Below, piece by piece: positions 18,340 through 27,364 of a stretch of 64,000 nt of DNA. Made by a program: the position numbers and the translations under genes. The stretch spans positions 1 to 64,000 of the forward strand of contig CALCCB010000007.1 of assembly GCA_937899625.1 (NCBI GenBank). Reading direction: 5' to 3'. Positions within the stretch are counted from its first letter, which is position 1; the number at the start of each line of letters is the position of its first letter. The notes below the pieces were generated by a model, which had not been told where the DNA came from, ran no database searches, and saw nothing but the letters and a program-made list of their open reading frames with translations. The stretch comes from an uncultured Bacteroidota bacterium (GTDB lineage: Bacteria > Bacteroidota > Bacteroidia > Flavobacteriales_D > Crocinitomicaceae).

Positions 18340-18723
18340 TCAGGTGCTTCGGGATGTGAGTTTGAGTTTTATACAGATCCTCAGGATCGTGCTTCCAAAG
18401 ATAGCCAGAATTGTTGTTCCGAATAAAACTCCTGCTGTATTTGCGATCAGGTCATAGATCGAAAAGATCCTTCCCGGAATGAAGTTTTGTAGCGATTCAA
18501 GCATTAAACTATATCCAAAAATAAGGACACCGACCCATGCTCTTTTCGAAAAGACCAATCCTGCATTTAATGTTAAAGCTGAATAAGCCAAGAAGTGCCC
18601 CAGTTTATCATTAATCTCGATCTCTATTGGGCCGTCCTTAGGTTGTAGACTTAAAAAAGAAATAACGAGGACCAATAAAATCAATCCGATCGATAAAGGA
18701 TCAATGCGATTCCTGAAGCTCAT
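18340..18723 (-). CDS. VanZ-like membrane protein
   Basis: 127 residues with four predicted membrane helices. NDKLGHFLAYSALT and ESLQNFIPGRIFSIYDLIAN are hallmarks of the VanZ-like family (D-K-x-x-H-F and E-x-x-Q...R-x-x-x-x-x-D). The family is named after a teicoplanin-resistance protein, but most chromosomal members, probably including this one, have no known role in resistance. Its ATG lies 23 bases inside the 3' end of the S9 peptidase gene, and the aldehyde dehydrogenase starts 2 bases after its stop, so the three genes form a transcription unit. Confidence 0.85.
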   Translation of the reverse strand: MSFRNRIDPLSIGLILLVLVISFLSLQPKDGPIEIEINDKLGHFLAYSALTLNAGLVFSKRAWVGVLIFGYSLMLESLQNFIPGRIFSIYDLIANTAGVLFGTTILAIFGSTILRICIKLKLTSRST

Positions 18724-21526
18724 AACCTTGTTCCTTTCCCTTTTTAAGTGCTGGAATACCCTCCGTTAACCACAGTGGAGCAGGTTGACCCTGTAAATAA
18801 TGATCAAAAAATTGCTTCATACGGATACTAAGGTCAATACGATTGGCATTTTTCATCAGATTATGATCATCCCCATTGTAATTTAATAACCAGCAAGGTT
18901 TACCCAATCGTCTCATTCCCGTGTACAATTCAATTCCCTGATACCATGGAACGGCACCGTCTTCATCATTGTGCATGATCAGTAATGGGGTATTGACATT
19001 AGGAAGGTGGAACAATGGTGAATTCTCAATATACAACTCTGGAGCTTCCCAAATCGTTTTACCGATTCGACTTTGAGTTCTCTCATACTGGAACTGACGA
19101 TTCATTCCGCTTCCCCAACGGATGCCACCATAAGCAGAGAACATATTGGATACCGGAGCACCTGCCATTGCTGCTCTGTATCGATTGGTCATTGTGATGA
19201 GCTGTGCCGTTTGATATCCTCCCCAGCTTTGACCTTGCAGTCCCATGCGTGTTGAGTCAATGTTCGGATAAAGTTTTAAGGCATGATCGGTCGCACTCAT
19301 GATACAGTCGTATGCTGATTTTGCCGGGTGACCTTCCTTGTATCTGATATCCGGGATCAGGACAATATATCCAGAAGAGGCATATTCTGTCGGATAAATG
19401 ATCGATGCGGTTGGTTTAGGAACATAGTGATTATGCAGATTCTCAGAGTAGGTCTCGTAGTAATAGACCATTAATGGATATTTCTTTTCCGGATCGAAAT
19501 TTTCAGGAGTATAGATCAATCCCTCCAGAGGAATTCCTGAATAACTTTTCCATTCGATTAATCTCACATTGGCCCAGTTGTAATTGCCTTGCTGCGGATT
19601 GGTGATTGAGATCTGCTTGCGCTTTTCAAAGGAAGTATTGGTCAATTGAACTTCAGGGTATTCACTCACTGACATTTCTCGTAGTATGAGTTCATCTGAA
19701 TTTTCAGCTTTTGAAAGCTGCACATTTTTGTGTGCAGTTCGGTAGATCTCTATCATATCATTATGATCACCATGTTCTATGAACTTGTAATACACCTCAT
19801 CTTTGGTGATCTCATCAAAACCTCTGAGAATAGATCCATTGAGTTGAATTGTGCTTGAATCCCTTTCCCAGTTGATCAAAGAGATTTTTGTTCTTTTCTC
19901 AGAACCGATAGTCGATATCAGATTGTTTAATTTTTCCGTACTAAGGTCATACGCCCAAAGATCATATTCGGATTGGATCAGAATATTTTTTCGATCTCTT
20001 GAATATCCAAGTACCCCGTATGGCGAAGCGATCATTGGCATTCCGTTCACATCGTCTTGCCACTTTACACCTGTAGTTCCACAAGTCAAACATTTCTCAA
20101 TACCGGATTCAATATCAATGATGTGATGCTGACCTTTGAGTTCATTAAAATAAAGAAAGCTTTTCCCATCCGGTGAAAGTTCACCTCCTGTGCGTACCTC
20201 CGATCGAATCAGCTCCTTCTCCCCGGTGAACAGGTTAATGCGATAATGATCCTTTCGATCAGGCATATCCCAGTTATTCTGAATAGCGTATAACTCCTCG
20301 GAGCTACCTAAAATGTATTCGCCATCCGTAAATCTTGAAACATAAGCGTTTAATGTATCATTGTTTACATTAATGATCTGTCCGTTGTTCAGATGATACA
20401 CATAAAGATCCGTTTTTCGTTCATCTCTTTTCAACTCTTTGAGCTGCTGTGGTTGAATTCTGTGATCCTCATAGTGCCAGATGTCGACTTTCGCTTTTTC
20501 ACTTTCTAAAAGGGTATCTTTTTCCTCTGGAAGAACACGGTCGGATGATCCAAAAAAGAAGTATTTTCCGTTTTCTGAGAATACAGGTTTGAACGATTCA
20601 GAAACCGCTTTCCTTTCGGGAAGGATCCCGGAAAGTGTGTCTGCAATTGAAAAAAGCGTTTTATCGGTAAACGAATACAAGTGCAGCTGATGCTGTTTTT
20701 GCTTGGCTGTATCTGCACTTTCATAGTAACTGAACCATGCTTCATTGGGTGAGAACACAAGCTGCTTGTAGGATTTGGTCGCACCAAATGAACGCAACTC
20801 ATTGCCGCTGCGGTCGGTGATCATTAGGTAAACGGAGTCGGTTTTGGTTTTTTTATGCTGAACAATAGCAACGTGCTCTCCTTTCTCACTAATCGTGTGT
20901 TCGGTAACATCCTTGAACTGTTTGGATTGTCCGGTTTTTGGGTCATATATGGTAAGGACAGTCCCGTCTGATTTGTACGCTTCCTCGGTGTCCTTTTTCT
21001 TTTTCTTCTTGCAGATGTGTTTCTTTTTCTTTTTAGGCTCACTACTAACTTGCTCGGAGTCGAGTTTATTTTCTTCAGAAACAAAGCTTAACAGGTCTCC
21101 TTTTTCTGCCAGGTCGAAGGATTTTATTTTGGCAAATTTGATCAAGGAATCCTTTTCCAGCAACCATACACCCAATGTATCCTTTGGCCATTTCTTTTTA
21201 TCGACCTTATCCAATTCGCATGTGCGCAAAGTGTCAAATCCAGGGGTGATTTTAAAGACAAGTAATTTTCCATCATGCGAGAATCTTGCTCCTTTCCCTC
21301 TGGGCAGACTATCCAGTTTGTCCTTTTCTGAATCGTACAGATAAATGAAACCATCACCGCGATGAGGTGTGATCTCGTATGAAACATATCTGCCATCATT
21401 TGATAGGATCGCATTTTCAATTTTTTTCCACCCGTCGTAGGCATTGTGGTCGATCACTTGCTTTTGAGCAATTGAATTGAAGTTGAAAAGAAATAGCAAA
21501 AATGTAATGATGATGCTCTGTTTCAT
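18701..21526 (-). CDS. S9 family (prolyl oligopeptidase-like) secreted peptidase
   Basis: 941 residues with signal peptide (MKQSIIITFLLFLFNFNSIAQ). The N-terminal two thirds form a WD-like beta-propeller (for example SPDGKSFLYFNE). The C-terminal alpha/beta hydrolase domain has GLQGQSWGGYQ (Ser767), HNDEDGAVPW (Asp856) and NGDDHNLMK (His888), a complete catalytic triad. Family members cut peptides, often after proline, in the periplasm of Bacteroidota. Odd: a very basic insertion (about residues 162-177, KKKKKHICKKKKKK) interrupts the propeller. The gene starts 28 bases after hemW stops and overlaps the VanZ-like gene by 23 bases. Confidence 0.9.
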   Translation of the reverse strand: MKQSIIITFLLFLFNFNSIAQKQVIDHNAYDGWKKIENAILSNDGRYVSYEITPHRGDGFIYLYDSEKDKLDSLPRGKGARFSHDGKLLVFKITPGFDTLRTCELDKVDKKKWPKDTLGVWLLEKDSLIKFAKIKSFDLAEKGDLLSFVSEENKLDSEQVSSEPKKKKKHICKKKKKKDTEEAYKSDGTVLTIYDPKTGQSKQFKDVTEHTISEKGEHVAIVQHKKTKTDSVYLMITDRSGNELRSFGATKSYKQLVFSPNEAWFSYYESADTAKQKQHQLHLYSFTDKTLFSIADTLSGILPERKAVSESFKPVFSENGKYFFFGSSDRVLPEEKDTLLESEKAKVDIWHYEDHRIQPQQLKELKRDERKTDLYVYHLNNGQIINVNNDTLNAYVSRFTDGEYILGSSEELYAIQNNWDMPDRKDHYRINLFTGEKELIRSEVRTGGELSPDGKSFLYFNELKGQHHIIDIESGIEKCLTCGTTGVKWQDDVNGMPMIASPYGVLGYSRDRKNILIQSEYDLWAYDLSTEKLNNLISTIGSEKRTKISLINWERDSSTIQLNGSILRGFDEITKDEVYYKFIEHGDHNDMIEIYRTAHKNVQLSKAENSDELILREMSVSEYPEVQLTNTSFEKRKQISITNPQQGNYNWANVRLIEWKSYSGIPLEGLIYTPENFDPEKKYPLMVYYYETYSENLHNHYVPKPTASIIYPTEYASSGYIVLIPDIRYKEGHPAKSAYDCIMSATDHALKLYPNIDSTRMGLQGQSWGGYQTAQLITMTNRYRAAMAGAPVSNMFSAYGGIRWGSGMNRQFQYERTQSRIGKTIWEAPELYIENSPLFHLPNVNTPLLIMHNDEDGAVPWYQGIELYTGMRRLGKPCWLLNYNGDDHNLMKNANRIDLSIRMKQFFDHYLQGQPAPLWLTEGIPALKKGKEQGYELQESH

Positions 21527-21554
21527 GATATGACTTTGACTTAAAAGTATTTAT

Positions 21555-22682
21555 TTAATTGGTTTTGAACAATTCGGAAGCGATCCGATCGGCAAGTATT
21601 TTGCCTTGTGGGGTGAGTAGGATCCTTTGGTTTTGAATGGTCAGCATCTCCTGTTCTTCCCAGAAAGTTAATGTTTGCATAAACTCTTCATCCGGAGGGA
21701 ACAATGAATACAGGGTTTGAAGATCTACGCCGAATTTCGTTCTTAAGCCGGTCATGATCAACTCGTTCCAACGGTCCTGATGTGAAAGTTCTTCAGTTTC
21801 AAAGTAGTTGTTCTCCGTTTCCAGACCTTGCATGTATTGCGCATTGTTGGATATGTTCCATCTTCTTGAAATTCCATCAAATGAGTGGGCAGAGGGTCCA
21901 AAACCTAAATAAGATCTTCCGGTCCAATAGGCTGAATTGTGTTTCGAATATTTTTGATCGCGGGCAAAATTAGAGATCTCATATTGCTCATAGCCGTTCT
22001 GGCCCATTAATTCGATCATACAATCAAATTGTTTGCTCTGGATTTCTTCTCCTGCAGGATGAATCTTTCCTTTTTTTACCCAGTTATTCAGCGCAGTCCC
22101 TTCTTCGATGGTCAGACAATAGGCTGAAATATGATCTACAGAAAGGTCAAATACCATTTGCAGATGATTTTCCCAATCCGCTATACTGAGGTTGGGTAGT
22201 CCGTAGATAAGGTCGATCGTAATGTTTGTGAAACCAGCTTTTTGTGCCCATTCAACAGCCTGTTTTGATTGCTCAGCAGTATGCGATCGATTCATCCATT
22301 GAAGATCCTGTTCGCGAAATGATTGGATCCCTATGCTCAATCGATTGACTCCTACCTTTCGCCAGACTTTCAACGAATCAGGTGAAATATCTTCCGGATT
22401 TGCCTCCAGAGTTATTTCAGCATCATTTGTTACCTCGTAACTCGAGTAGATCGCTTGAAGGATGAGCTCGAGTTCTTGAATTGTAAGCAGGCTTGGTGTC
22501 CCTCCTCCAAAATAGATCGTTTCAATTGATTCACCGGAGAATTCATTCCTTCGTGTCGTGATCTCTTTGGTGATCATATTGATCATTCGATCTCTATATC
22601 CTGAGAAAGTGGTACTGAAATGAAAGTCACAGTACGAACATTTTTTTCTGCAAAAAGGAATATGGACATAAATGCCTGCCAT
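21555..22682 (-). CDS. hemW: Radical SAM protein HemW (heme chaperone)
   Basis: 375 residues. YVHIPFCRKKCSYCDF gives the radical-SAM CxxxCxxC cluster (Cys11, 15 and 18), followed by YFGGGTPS (SAM binding) and EANPED. The C-terminal HemN-like part is seen in QYEISNFAR and YLGFGPSAHS. Members of this length without the longer HemN N-terminus are HemW, which carries heme, rather than a true coproporphyrinogen oxidase. A match to the -7 box (TATCTTTG, reverse complement of 22687-22694) lies just upstream of the ATG, which would give almost no leader. The S9 gene follows after 28 bases. Confidence 0.92.
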   Translation of the reverse strand: MAGIYVHIPFCRKKCSYCDFHFSTTFSGYRDRMINMITKEITTRRNEFSGESIETIYFGGGTPSLLTIQELELILQAIYSSYEVTNDAEITLEANPEDISPDSLKVWRKVGVNRLSIGIQSFREQDLQWMNRSHTAEQSKQAVEWAQKAGFTNITIDLIYGLPNLSIADWENHLQMVFDLSVDHISAYCLTIEEGTALNNWVKKGKIHPAGEEIQSKQFDCMIELMGQNGYEQYEISNFARDQKYSKHNSAYWTGRSYLGFGPSAHSFDGISRRWNISNNAQYMQGLETENNYFETEELSHQDRWNELIMTGLRTKFGVDLQTLYSLFPPDEEFMQTLTFWEEQEMLTIQNQRILLTPQGKILADRIASELFKTN

Positions 22683-22781
22683 ATTGCAAAGATAAGGTCT
22701 TTGATTCCTTAGAGGTCACGAAATTGATTTGTTAAAAAAATGAAATGGTTGTAGAGGCAAGCAATAATTAATTATATTTCG

Positions 22782-23153
22782 ATGAATAACGATAGATGCA
22801 TGAACGATTTCAGTCATAATAAGGAAGAGTTAAATAGAGAATTGGAACGGTTCATTCAGACATTGAATGAAGTGTTGCCTCGCTATTCTTCTTTGTTAAA
22901 GAAAACGAATGTAACCAAGGAGGAGCTTGCTGAATTGGGAGAGATCGAACATTTTTTGATCGGCATGAATTATCAGATCTCTGAGATCAAGGAGCGTATT
23001 GAGCAGGATCTTTTTGGTCATACGTTGGACACCTACTATAAATTGAAACGGTTAGCCGAGTTTGGCGACACCGAAGCTCAGAAAAAAATGGAGCGCTTGC
23101 GGTTGGTGTTCGAAGAATACCTTCGAAAAGGAAATATTGTAAATTACAACTGA
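22782..23153 (+). CDS. Small helical protein of unknown function
   Basis: 123 residues from 22782, or 117 from a second ATG at 22800. A possible promoter (TTG at 22749-22751, 21-base spacer, TATATTTC at 22773-22780, one mismatch to TAnnTTTG) would start transcription near 22786, inside the first codons, which favours 22800. The sequence is almost wholly helical and charged (EELNRELERFIQTLNEVLPR; EIKERIEQDLFGHTLDTYYK), with no signal peptide and no motif I can name. It stands alone between hemW (divergent) and GlyRS (convergent). Confidence 0.65.
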   Translation: MNNDRCMNDFSHNKEELNRELERFIQTLNEVLPRYSSLLKKTNVTKEELAELGEIEHFLIGMNYQISEIKERIEQDLFGHTLDTYYKLKRLAEFGDTEAQKKMERLRLVFEEYLRKGNIVNYN

Positions 23154-23158
23154 ATAAA

Positions 23159-23178
23159 AAGGCCGCAATCGCGGCCTT
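23159..23178. terminator. Bidirectional intrinsic terminator
   Basis: aa-GGCCGC-AATC-GCGGCC-tt hairpin (core 23161-23176) between the small helical gene and the convergent glycyl-tRNA synthetase gene, with A- and T-rich flanks. Confidence 0.88.
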
Positions 23179-23184
23179 TCTTAG

Positions 23185-24723
23185 TTAGTTTTTCAAGAGT
23201 GTCTTCATGTTCACTTTCTGATCGATCATGGAATGCAATTGATCCACAGAAATGCGGATCTGTTCCATCGTATCTCTGTCTCTGATCGTTACGGTATTAT
23301 CTTCAAGTGTCTGATGATCCACTGTCACTGAATACGGAGTTCCAATGGCATCTTGTCTTCTATATCGCTTACCGATCGAGTCTTTTTCATCGTATTGACA
23401 CTGGAAATCAAACTTTAGTTCATCAATGATCTCTCTTGCTTTTTCAGGTAGGCCATCTTTTTTCGTCAATGGCATAATAGCAACCTTATATGGAGCGAGG
23501 GCAGGAGGGATAGAAAGAACTGCTCTTTCACTTCCATCTTCCAGTTTTTCATTCTTGTATGCAGAGCTCAATACGGCCAGGAACATTCTGTCAAGTCCTA
23601 CTGAAGTCTCTACTACATAAGGAACGTAGTTTTGGTTCAGTTCAGGGTCAAAGTACTGTAATTTCTTTCCTGAATGATATTCGTGTTGTTTTAAATCGAA
23701 ATCTGTTCGAGAGTGAATTCCTTCCAGCTCCTTGAAGCCCATTGGGAAATCAAATTCGATATCGCAAGCTGCGTTTGCATAATGTGCAAGCTTAATGTGG
23801 TCGTGGAAACGATAAAGATTATCTCCTAAACCAAGCGCTTTGTGCCACTTTGCACGAGTTTCTTTCCAGTATTCGTACCACTTCATTTCTTCTCCCGGAC
23901 GACAGAAGAATTGCATTTCCATCTGCTCGAATTCACGCATACGGAAGATGAATTGCCTTGCTACGATCTCATTTCTGAACGCTTTACCGATCTGTGCAAT
24001 TCCAAATGGGATCTTCATACGTCCCGTTTTCTGAACGTTCAGGAAGTTTACAAAAATACCTTGAGCCGTTTCCGGTCTCAAGTATATCGTCGCTGCATCT
24101 CCAGCTACCGAACCTAATTCTGTGGAGAACATCAAATTGAACTGTCTTACTTCCGTCCAGTTCTTCGAACCCGAGATCGGACAAGCGATCTCCAGATCTA
24201 CGATCAGATTGTATACCCCTTCAAGATCATTGTTCTCCAAAGTTTCACGCATTCTGTCCTCGATACTTTTAATCTTGTCCATGTTGCGCAACACATTCGG
24301 GTTGGTATTGCGGAATTGTTCCTCATCGAAAGAAGGGCCAAATTTCTTTTGTCCTTTTTCAACTTCTTTATCGATCTTCTGACGGATCTTTTCGATGTGT
24401 TCTTCGATCAGGACATCAGCTCTGTATCTCTTTTTGGAATCTTTATTGTCGATCAAAGGATCATTAAAGGCATCAACGTGACCAGATGCTTTCCAAGTGG
24501 TAGGATGCATGAAGATCGCAGCATCGATACCAACGATGTTTTCGTGCATTTGCACCATCGCTTTCCACCAGTACGATTTGATGTTGTTCTTCAATTCAGA
24601 ACCCAACTGTCCATAATCATAGGTAGCAGCTAAACCATCATAGATCTCTGATGACGGAAAAACAAATCCGTATTCCTTTGCGTGGGAGATAACCTCCTTT
24701 AATTTGTCTTCTTTTTGTTCCAT
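23185..24723 (-). CDS. glyS: Glycyl-tRNA synthetase, alpha2 type
   Basis: 512 residues from the ATG at 24723 (a GTG at 24729 is also in frame). Class II synthetase of the single-chain alpha2 type, which attaches glycine to tRNA-Gly. FPSSEIYDGLAATYDYGQLG is the family N-terminus; YLRPETAQGIFVNFLNV is motif 2 region, FRNEIVARQFIFRMREFEQM continues it, and ETSVGLDRMFLAVL is motif 3. The anticodon-binding domain is at the end (APYKVAIMPLTKKDGLPEKA; IGKRYRRQDAIGTPYSVTVD). It is the last gene of a reverse operon with the M20 dipeptidase, a lipoprotein and EngB. Confidence 0.96.
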   Translation of the reverse strand: MEQKEDKLKEVISHAKEYGFVFPSSEIYDGLAATYDYGQLGSELKNNIKSYWWKAMVQMHENIVGIDAAIFMHPTTWKASGHVDAFNDPLIDNKDSKKRYRADVLIEEHIEKIRQKIDKEVEKGQKKFGPSFDEEQFRNTNPNVLRNMDKIKSIEDRMRETLENNDLEGVYNLIVDLEIACPISGSKNWTEVRQFNLMFSTELGSVAGDAATIYLRPETAQGIFVNFLNVQKTGRMKIPFGIAQIGKAFRNEIVARQFIFRMREFEQMEMQFFCRPGEEMKWYEYWKETRAKWHKALGLGDNLYRFHDHIKLAHYANAACDIEFDFPMGFKELEGIHSRTDFDLKQHEYHSGKKLQYFDPELNQNYVPYVVETSVGLDRMFLAVLSSAYKNEKLEDGSERAVLSIPPALAPYKVAIMPLTKKDGLPEKAREIIDELKFDFQCQYDEKDSIGKRYRRQDAIGTPYSVTVDHQTLEDNTVTIRDRDTMEQIRISVDQLHSMIDQKVNMKTLLKN

Positions 24724-24772
24724 GGGCACAAAAGTAATTGGTAATTCGAAATCTCTATTCGAGATCGGGAAA

Positions 24773-25369
24773 TTATAATTGAGAATTGATCGTTTCGATA
24801 TAGTTCAGGATCTTTTCTTTCCCGAAAGCAGACTCGCTTGAAGTCGTAAACAATGGAGGAAGTGCCTCCCAGTATTTAAGCATTTCCTTTTTATACTTGG
24901 CGAGATTCTTCTGTAGGGCCGAACTCGACAATTTATCGATCTTGGTGAATACCATCGAGAAAGCAATGCCTTTTTCTCCGCACCAGTTCATGAATTCAAG
25001 ATCGATCTTTTGTGGTTCCAACCGACAATCAATTAGTACGAAAAGATTCACTAAGGATTCTCTTTGAGTCAGGTATTCGGAAATGAATTTTTCCCATTTG
25101 TATCGTGCAGTCTTCGATGCCTTCGCATAACCATAACCAGGAAGATCGACAATGTACCATTCGTCATTGATGAGGAAATGATTGATCAATTGAGTTTTAC
25201 CGGGCTTTCCGGATGTTTTGGCAAGTCCCTTTTTCTCGGTAAGCATATTGATCAAAGAGGATTTACCAACGTTCGATCGACCAATGAACGCGTATTCAGG
25301 TCGTCCATCACTTGGACATTTCTTGTAATCTTCATTCGAGATGACGAAAACGGCTTCTTTGATCTTCAT
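24773..25369 (-). CDS. engB: Ribosome-biogenesis GTPase EngB/YsxC
   Basis: 198 residues, the usual length. G1 is [13 protein letters not shown]2 lies around [14 protein letters not shown]3 is [12 protein letters not shown] and G4 is FTKIDKLS. These place it in the EngB (YihA/YsxC) family, GTPases needed for assembly of the large ribosomal subunit. The gene begins 11 bases after the upstream lipoprotein stop and is followed 49 bases later by GlyRS, fitting a translation-related pair. Confidence 0.96.
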   Translation of the reverse strand: MKIKEAVFVISNEDYKKCPSDGRPEYAFIGRSNVGKSSLINMLTEKKGLAKTSGKPGKTQLINHFLINDEWYIVDLPGYGYAKASKTARYKWEKFISEYLTQRESLVNLFVLIDCRLEPQKIDLEFMNWCGEKGIAFSMVFTKIDKLSSSALQKNLAKYKKEMLKYWEALPPLFTTSSESAFGKEKILNYIETINSQL

Positions 25370-25380
25370 TCTTTCAGTAC

Positions 25381-25839
25381 TTAAAATTTACCTCTGAGGT
25401 TCTTCCCAGGAACCTTTATGGTGTCGTTCACTTCAATTTTCTTTGAAATTATCCATACTCCACCTTTCACTTTACCCTTGACGATCAAATTGACTTCATC
25501 CTTCATGGAGTATTTTAATGCTGTAATCAAAGCACCATCTTCAAGCGCCATCTTTAATGGAAACTCAATAGTGGATTCTCTGTTGGCTTTCATTTTTGCC
25601 TTTTTCTCCAATGAAAGGATACCCATGTATTGGTCTTCCAGGTAGACCTCTACTTTCGATTTTTTCAATTTCACGCCAAACCAATTCGGGTTATAAACTT
25701 TTACACCAGCATTGAACTTGATTTCATTGCCTTCTCTGCCTTCCATTTTGAATCCTTCTGAACCTCTGAATTCCGGAGCTTTAAGTGCACAAGATTGTAT
25801 CAACAACATTAGGGGTAATACCCACCTTAGTGTTTTCAT
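25381..25839 (-). CDS. LEA/WHy-like lipoprotein
   Basis: 152 residues. The N-terminus ([20 protein letters not shown]) looks like a lipoprotein signal with Cys17 as the likely lipid site, though Gln before SC is not an ideal lipobox. The mature part ([20 protein letters not shown], then [16 protein letters not shown]) matches the beta-sandwich pattern of LEA-type-2/WHy domains (V-x-V-x-N-P-N...L...). Function of bacterial members is unclear; a structural or stress role at the membrane is inferred. Its start overlaps the last base of the M20 stop, and engB follows. Confidence 0.75.
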   Translation of the reverse strand: MKTLRWVLPLMLLIQSCALKAPEFRGSEGFKMEGREGNEIKFNAGVKVYNPNWFGVKLKKSKVEVYLEDQYMGILSLEKKAKMKANRESTIEFPLKMALEDGALITALKYSMKDEVNLIVKGKVKGGVWIISKKIEVNDTIKVPGKNLRGKF

Positions 25840-27227
25840 TATTTCGATAATTCTGTAAAGTGCTTGTAGAAATAAGGAATTGTTTCGATCCCTCTGTAGA
25901 AATTGAATAATCCGTAATGTTCGTTCGGAGAATGGATCGCATCGCTATCCAAACCGAATCCCATCAGGATGGTTTTCAATCCAAGAACTTTTTCGAACAT
26001 CGCCACGATCGGAATACTTCCTCCACTTCTTACCGGAATAGGTTTAACACCGAATGTTTCTTCATAGGCAATGGATGCGGCTTTGTACGCAATTGAATCA
26101 ATCGGAGTAACCGCCGCTTCTCCACCGTGATGAGGAGTCACTTTTACTTTTGTTCCTTTCGGTGCGATCGATGTAAAGTGATCCATGAATAATTTAGTGA
26201 TCTCGTTTGGATTCTGATCCGGAACTAAACGCATAGAAATTTTTGCATATGCCTTCGATGCGATTACTGTCTTGGCACCTTCGCCGATATATCCACCCCA
26301 TATTCCATTCACATCAAGTGTTGGGCGGATAGAACCTCTCTCCATAGTTGAATATCCTTTCTCACCGTATGTATCTTCAATATCCAGTGCCTTGCAATAT
26401 GCATCATGGGAAAATGGCGCTTTTGCCATTTCTGCTCTTTCCTCATTAGAAAGTTCGATCACTTTATCATAAAAACCTGGGATGGTAATTCTGTTGTTTT
26501 CATCGTGCAACGAAGCGATCATCTTTGTGAGAATATTGATCGGGTTGGCTACACAACCTCCGTATAATCCTGAATGAAGGTCTCTGTTTGGTCCGGTTAC
26601 TTCAACTTCAACATAGGATAAGCCTCTTAATCCTGTAGTAACTGAAGGAACGTCATTGGCAAGCATTCCGGTGTCAGAAACCAGAATTATATCTGCTTTT
26701 AACCTTTCAACGTTATTCAAAGCAAATTCTTCAAGGTTATCACTTCCAACTTCTTCTTCACCTTCGATCATGAACTTAACATTACATGGCAATTCACCAG
26801 ATCTCATCATCGCTTCGACCGCCTTAACATGCATGAACATTTGTCCTTTGTCATCACAAGCTCCACGTGCAAAGATGGCACCATCAGGATGTATCTCAGT
26901 TTTCTTGATAACTGGTTCAAAGGGAGGATCAGTCCAAAGGTCTATCGGGTCCGCTGGCTGAACATCATAGTGTCCATAAACCAAAACTGTAGGCAATGCT
27001 GGATCAATGATCTTTTCTCCATAAACGATCGGATGGCCTTTAGTAGCACAAACTTCTACTTTGTCCAATCCAAGTGTCGTAAACTGTTCGGCGATCAGGT
27101 GTGCTGTTTTTTCTACATCTTTTGCATAAGCCGGATCGGCAGAAATAGAAGGGATCCTTAACAGATCTAAAAGTTCATTCAAGAACTGTTCTTTATGCGA
27201 GGAGATATAGTTTTGTGTATTGTTCAT
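25839..27227 (-). CDS. M20 family dipeptidase
   Basis: 462 residues from the ATG at 27227; an upstream in-frame ATG (27254) would add nine residues before the conserved part. Zinc-site motifs are present: VYGHYDVQPADP, GACDDKGQ and EGEEEVGS, plus the dimerisation-domain HSGLYGG and a late zinc ligand in DAIHSPNEHYG. This is the CNDP-like branch (peptidases of carnosine and other dipeptides), acting in the cytoplasm since there is no signal peptide. It is the first gene of the operon with the LEA-like lipoprotein, engB and glyS; the link is probably only co-transcription. Confidence 0.92.
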   Translation of the reverse strand: MNNTQNYISSHKEQFLNELLDLLRIPSISADPAYAKDVEKTAHLIAEQFTTLGLDKVEVCATKGHPIVYGEKIIDPALPTVLVYGHYDVQPADPIDLWTDPPFEPVIKKTEIHPDGAIFARGACDDKGQMFMHVKAVEAMMRSGELPCNVKFMIEGEEEVGSDNLEEFALNNVERLKADIILVSDTGMLANDVPSVTTGLRGLSYVEVEVTGPNRDLHSGLYGGCVANPINILTKMIASLHDENNRITIPGFYDKVIELSNEERAEMAKAPFSHDAYCKALDIEDTYGEKGYSTMERGSIRPTLDVNGIWGGYIGEGAKTVIASKAYAKISMRLVPDQNPNEITKLFMDHFTSIAPKGTKVKVTPHHGGEAAVTPIDSIAYKAASIAYEETFGVKPIPVRSGGSIPIVAMFEKVLGLKTILMGFGLDSDAIHSPNEHYGLFNFYRGIETIPYFYKHFTELSK

Positions 27228-27364
27228 TTGTGATATTTTTTCGAAGAATCCCAAAAATCGTAATTATTCTTTAAAAAATTGGTGAGATTCTAATTTTTAC
27301 TGAACTTCGTGCAACCTTAATTAGGCTTTACTTGTCTAAGCAATATAAATTACTTCAAACGCAT

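Noticed and set aside
20996-21043. Frameshift in the homopolymer-rich stretch of the S9 gene
   Set aside because: The frame continues unbroken to a complete catalytic triad, so no shift is needed.
20895-21344. 149-codon open frame on the + strand opposite the S9 peptidase gene
   Set aside because: It mirrors the Lys-rich part of the peptidase as a Phe/Ser-rich translation, has no start context and no plausible protein features.
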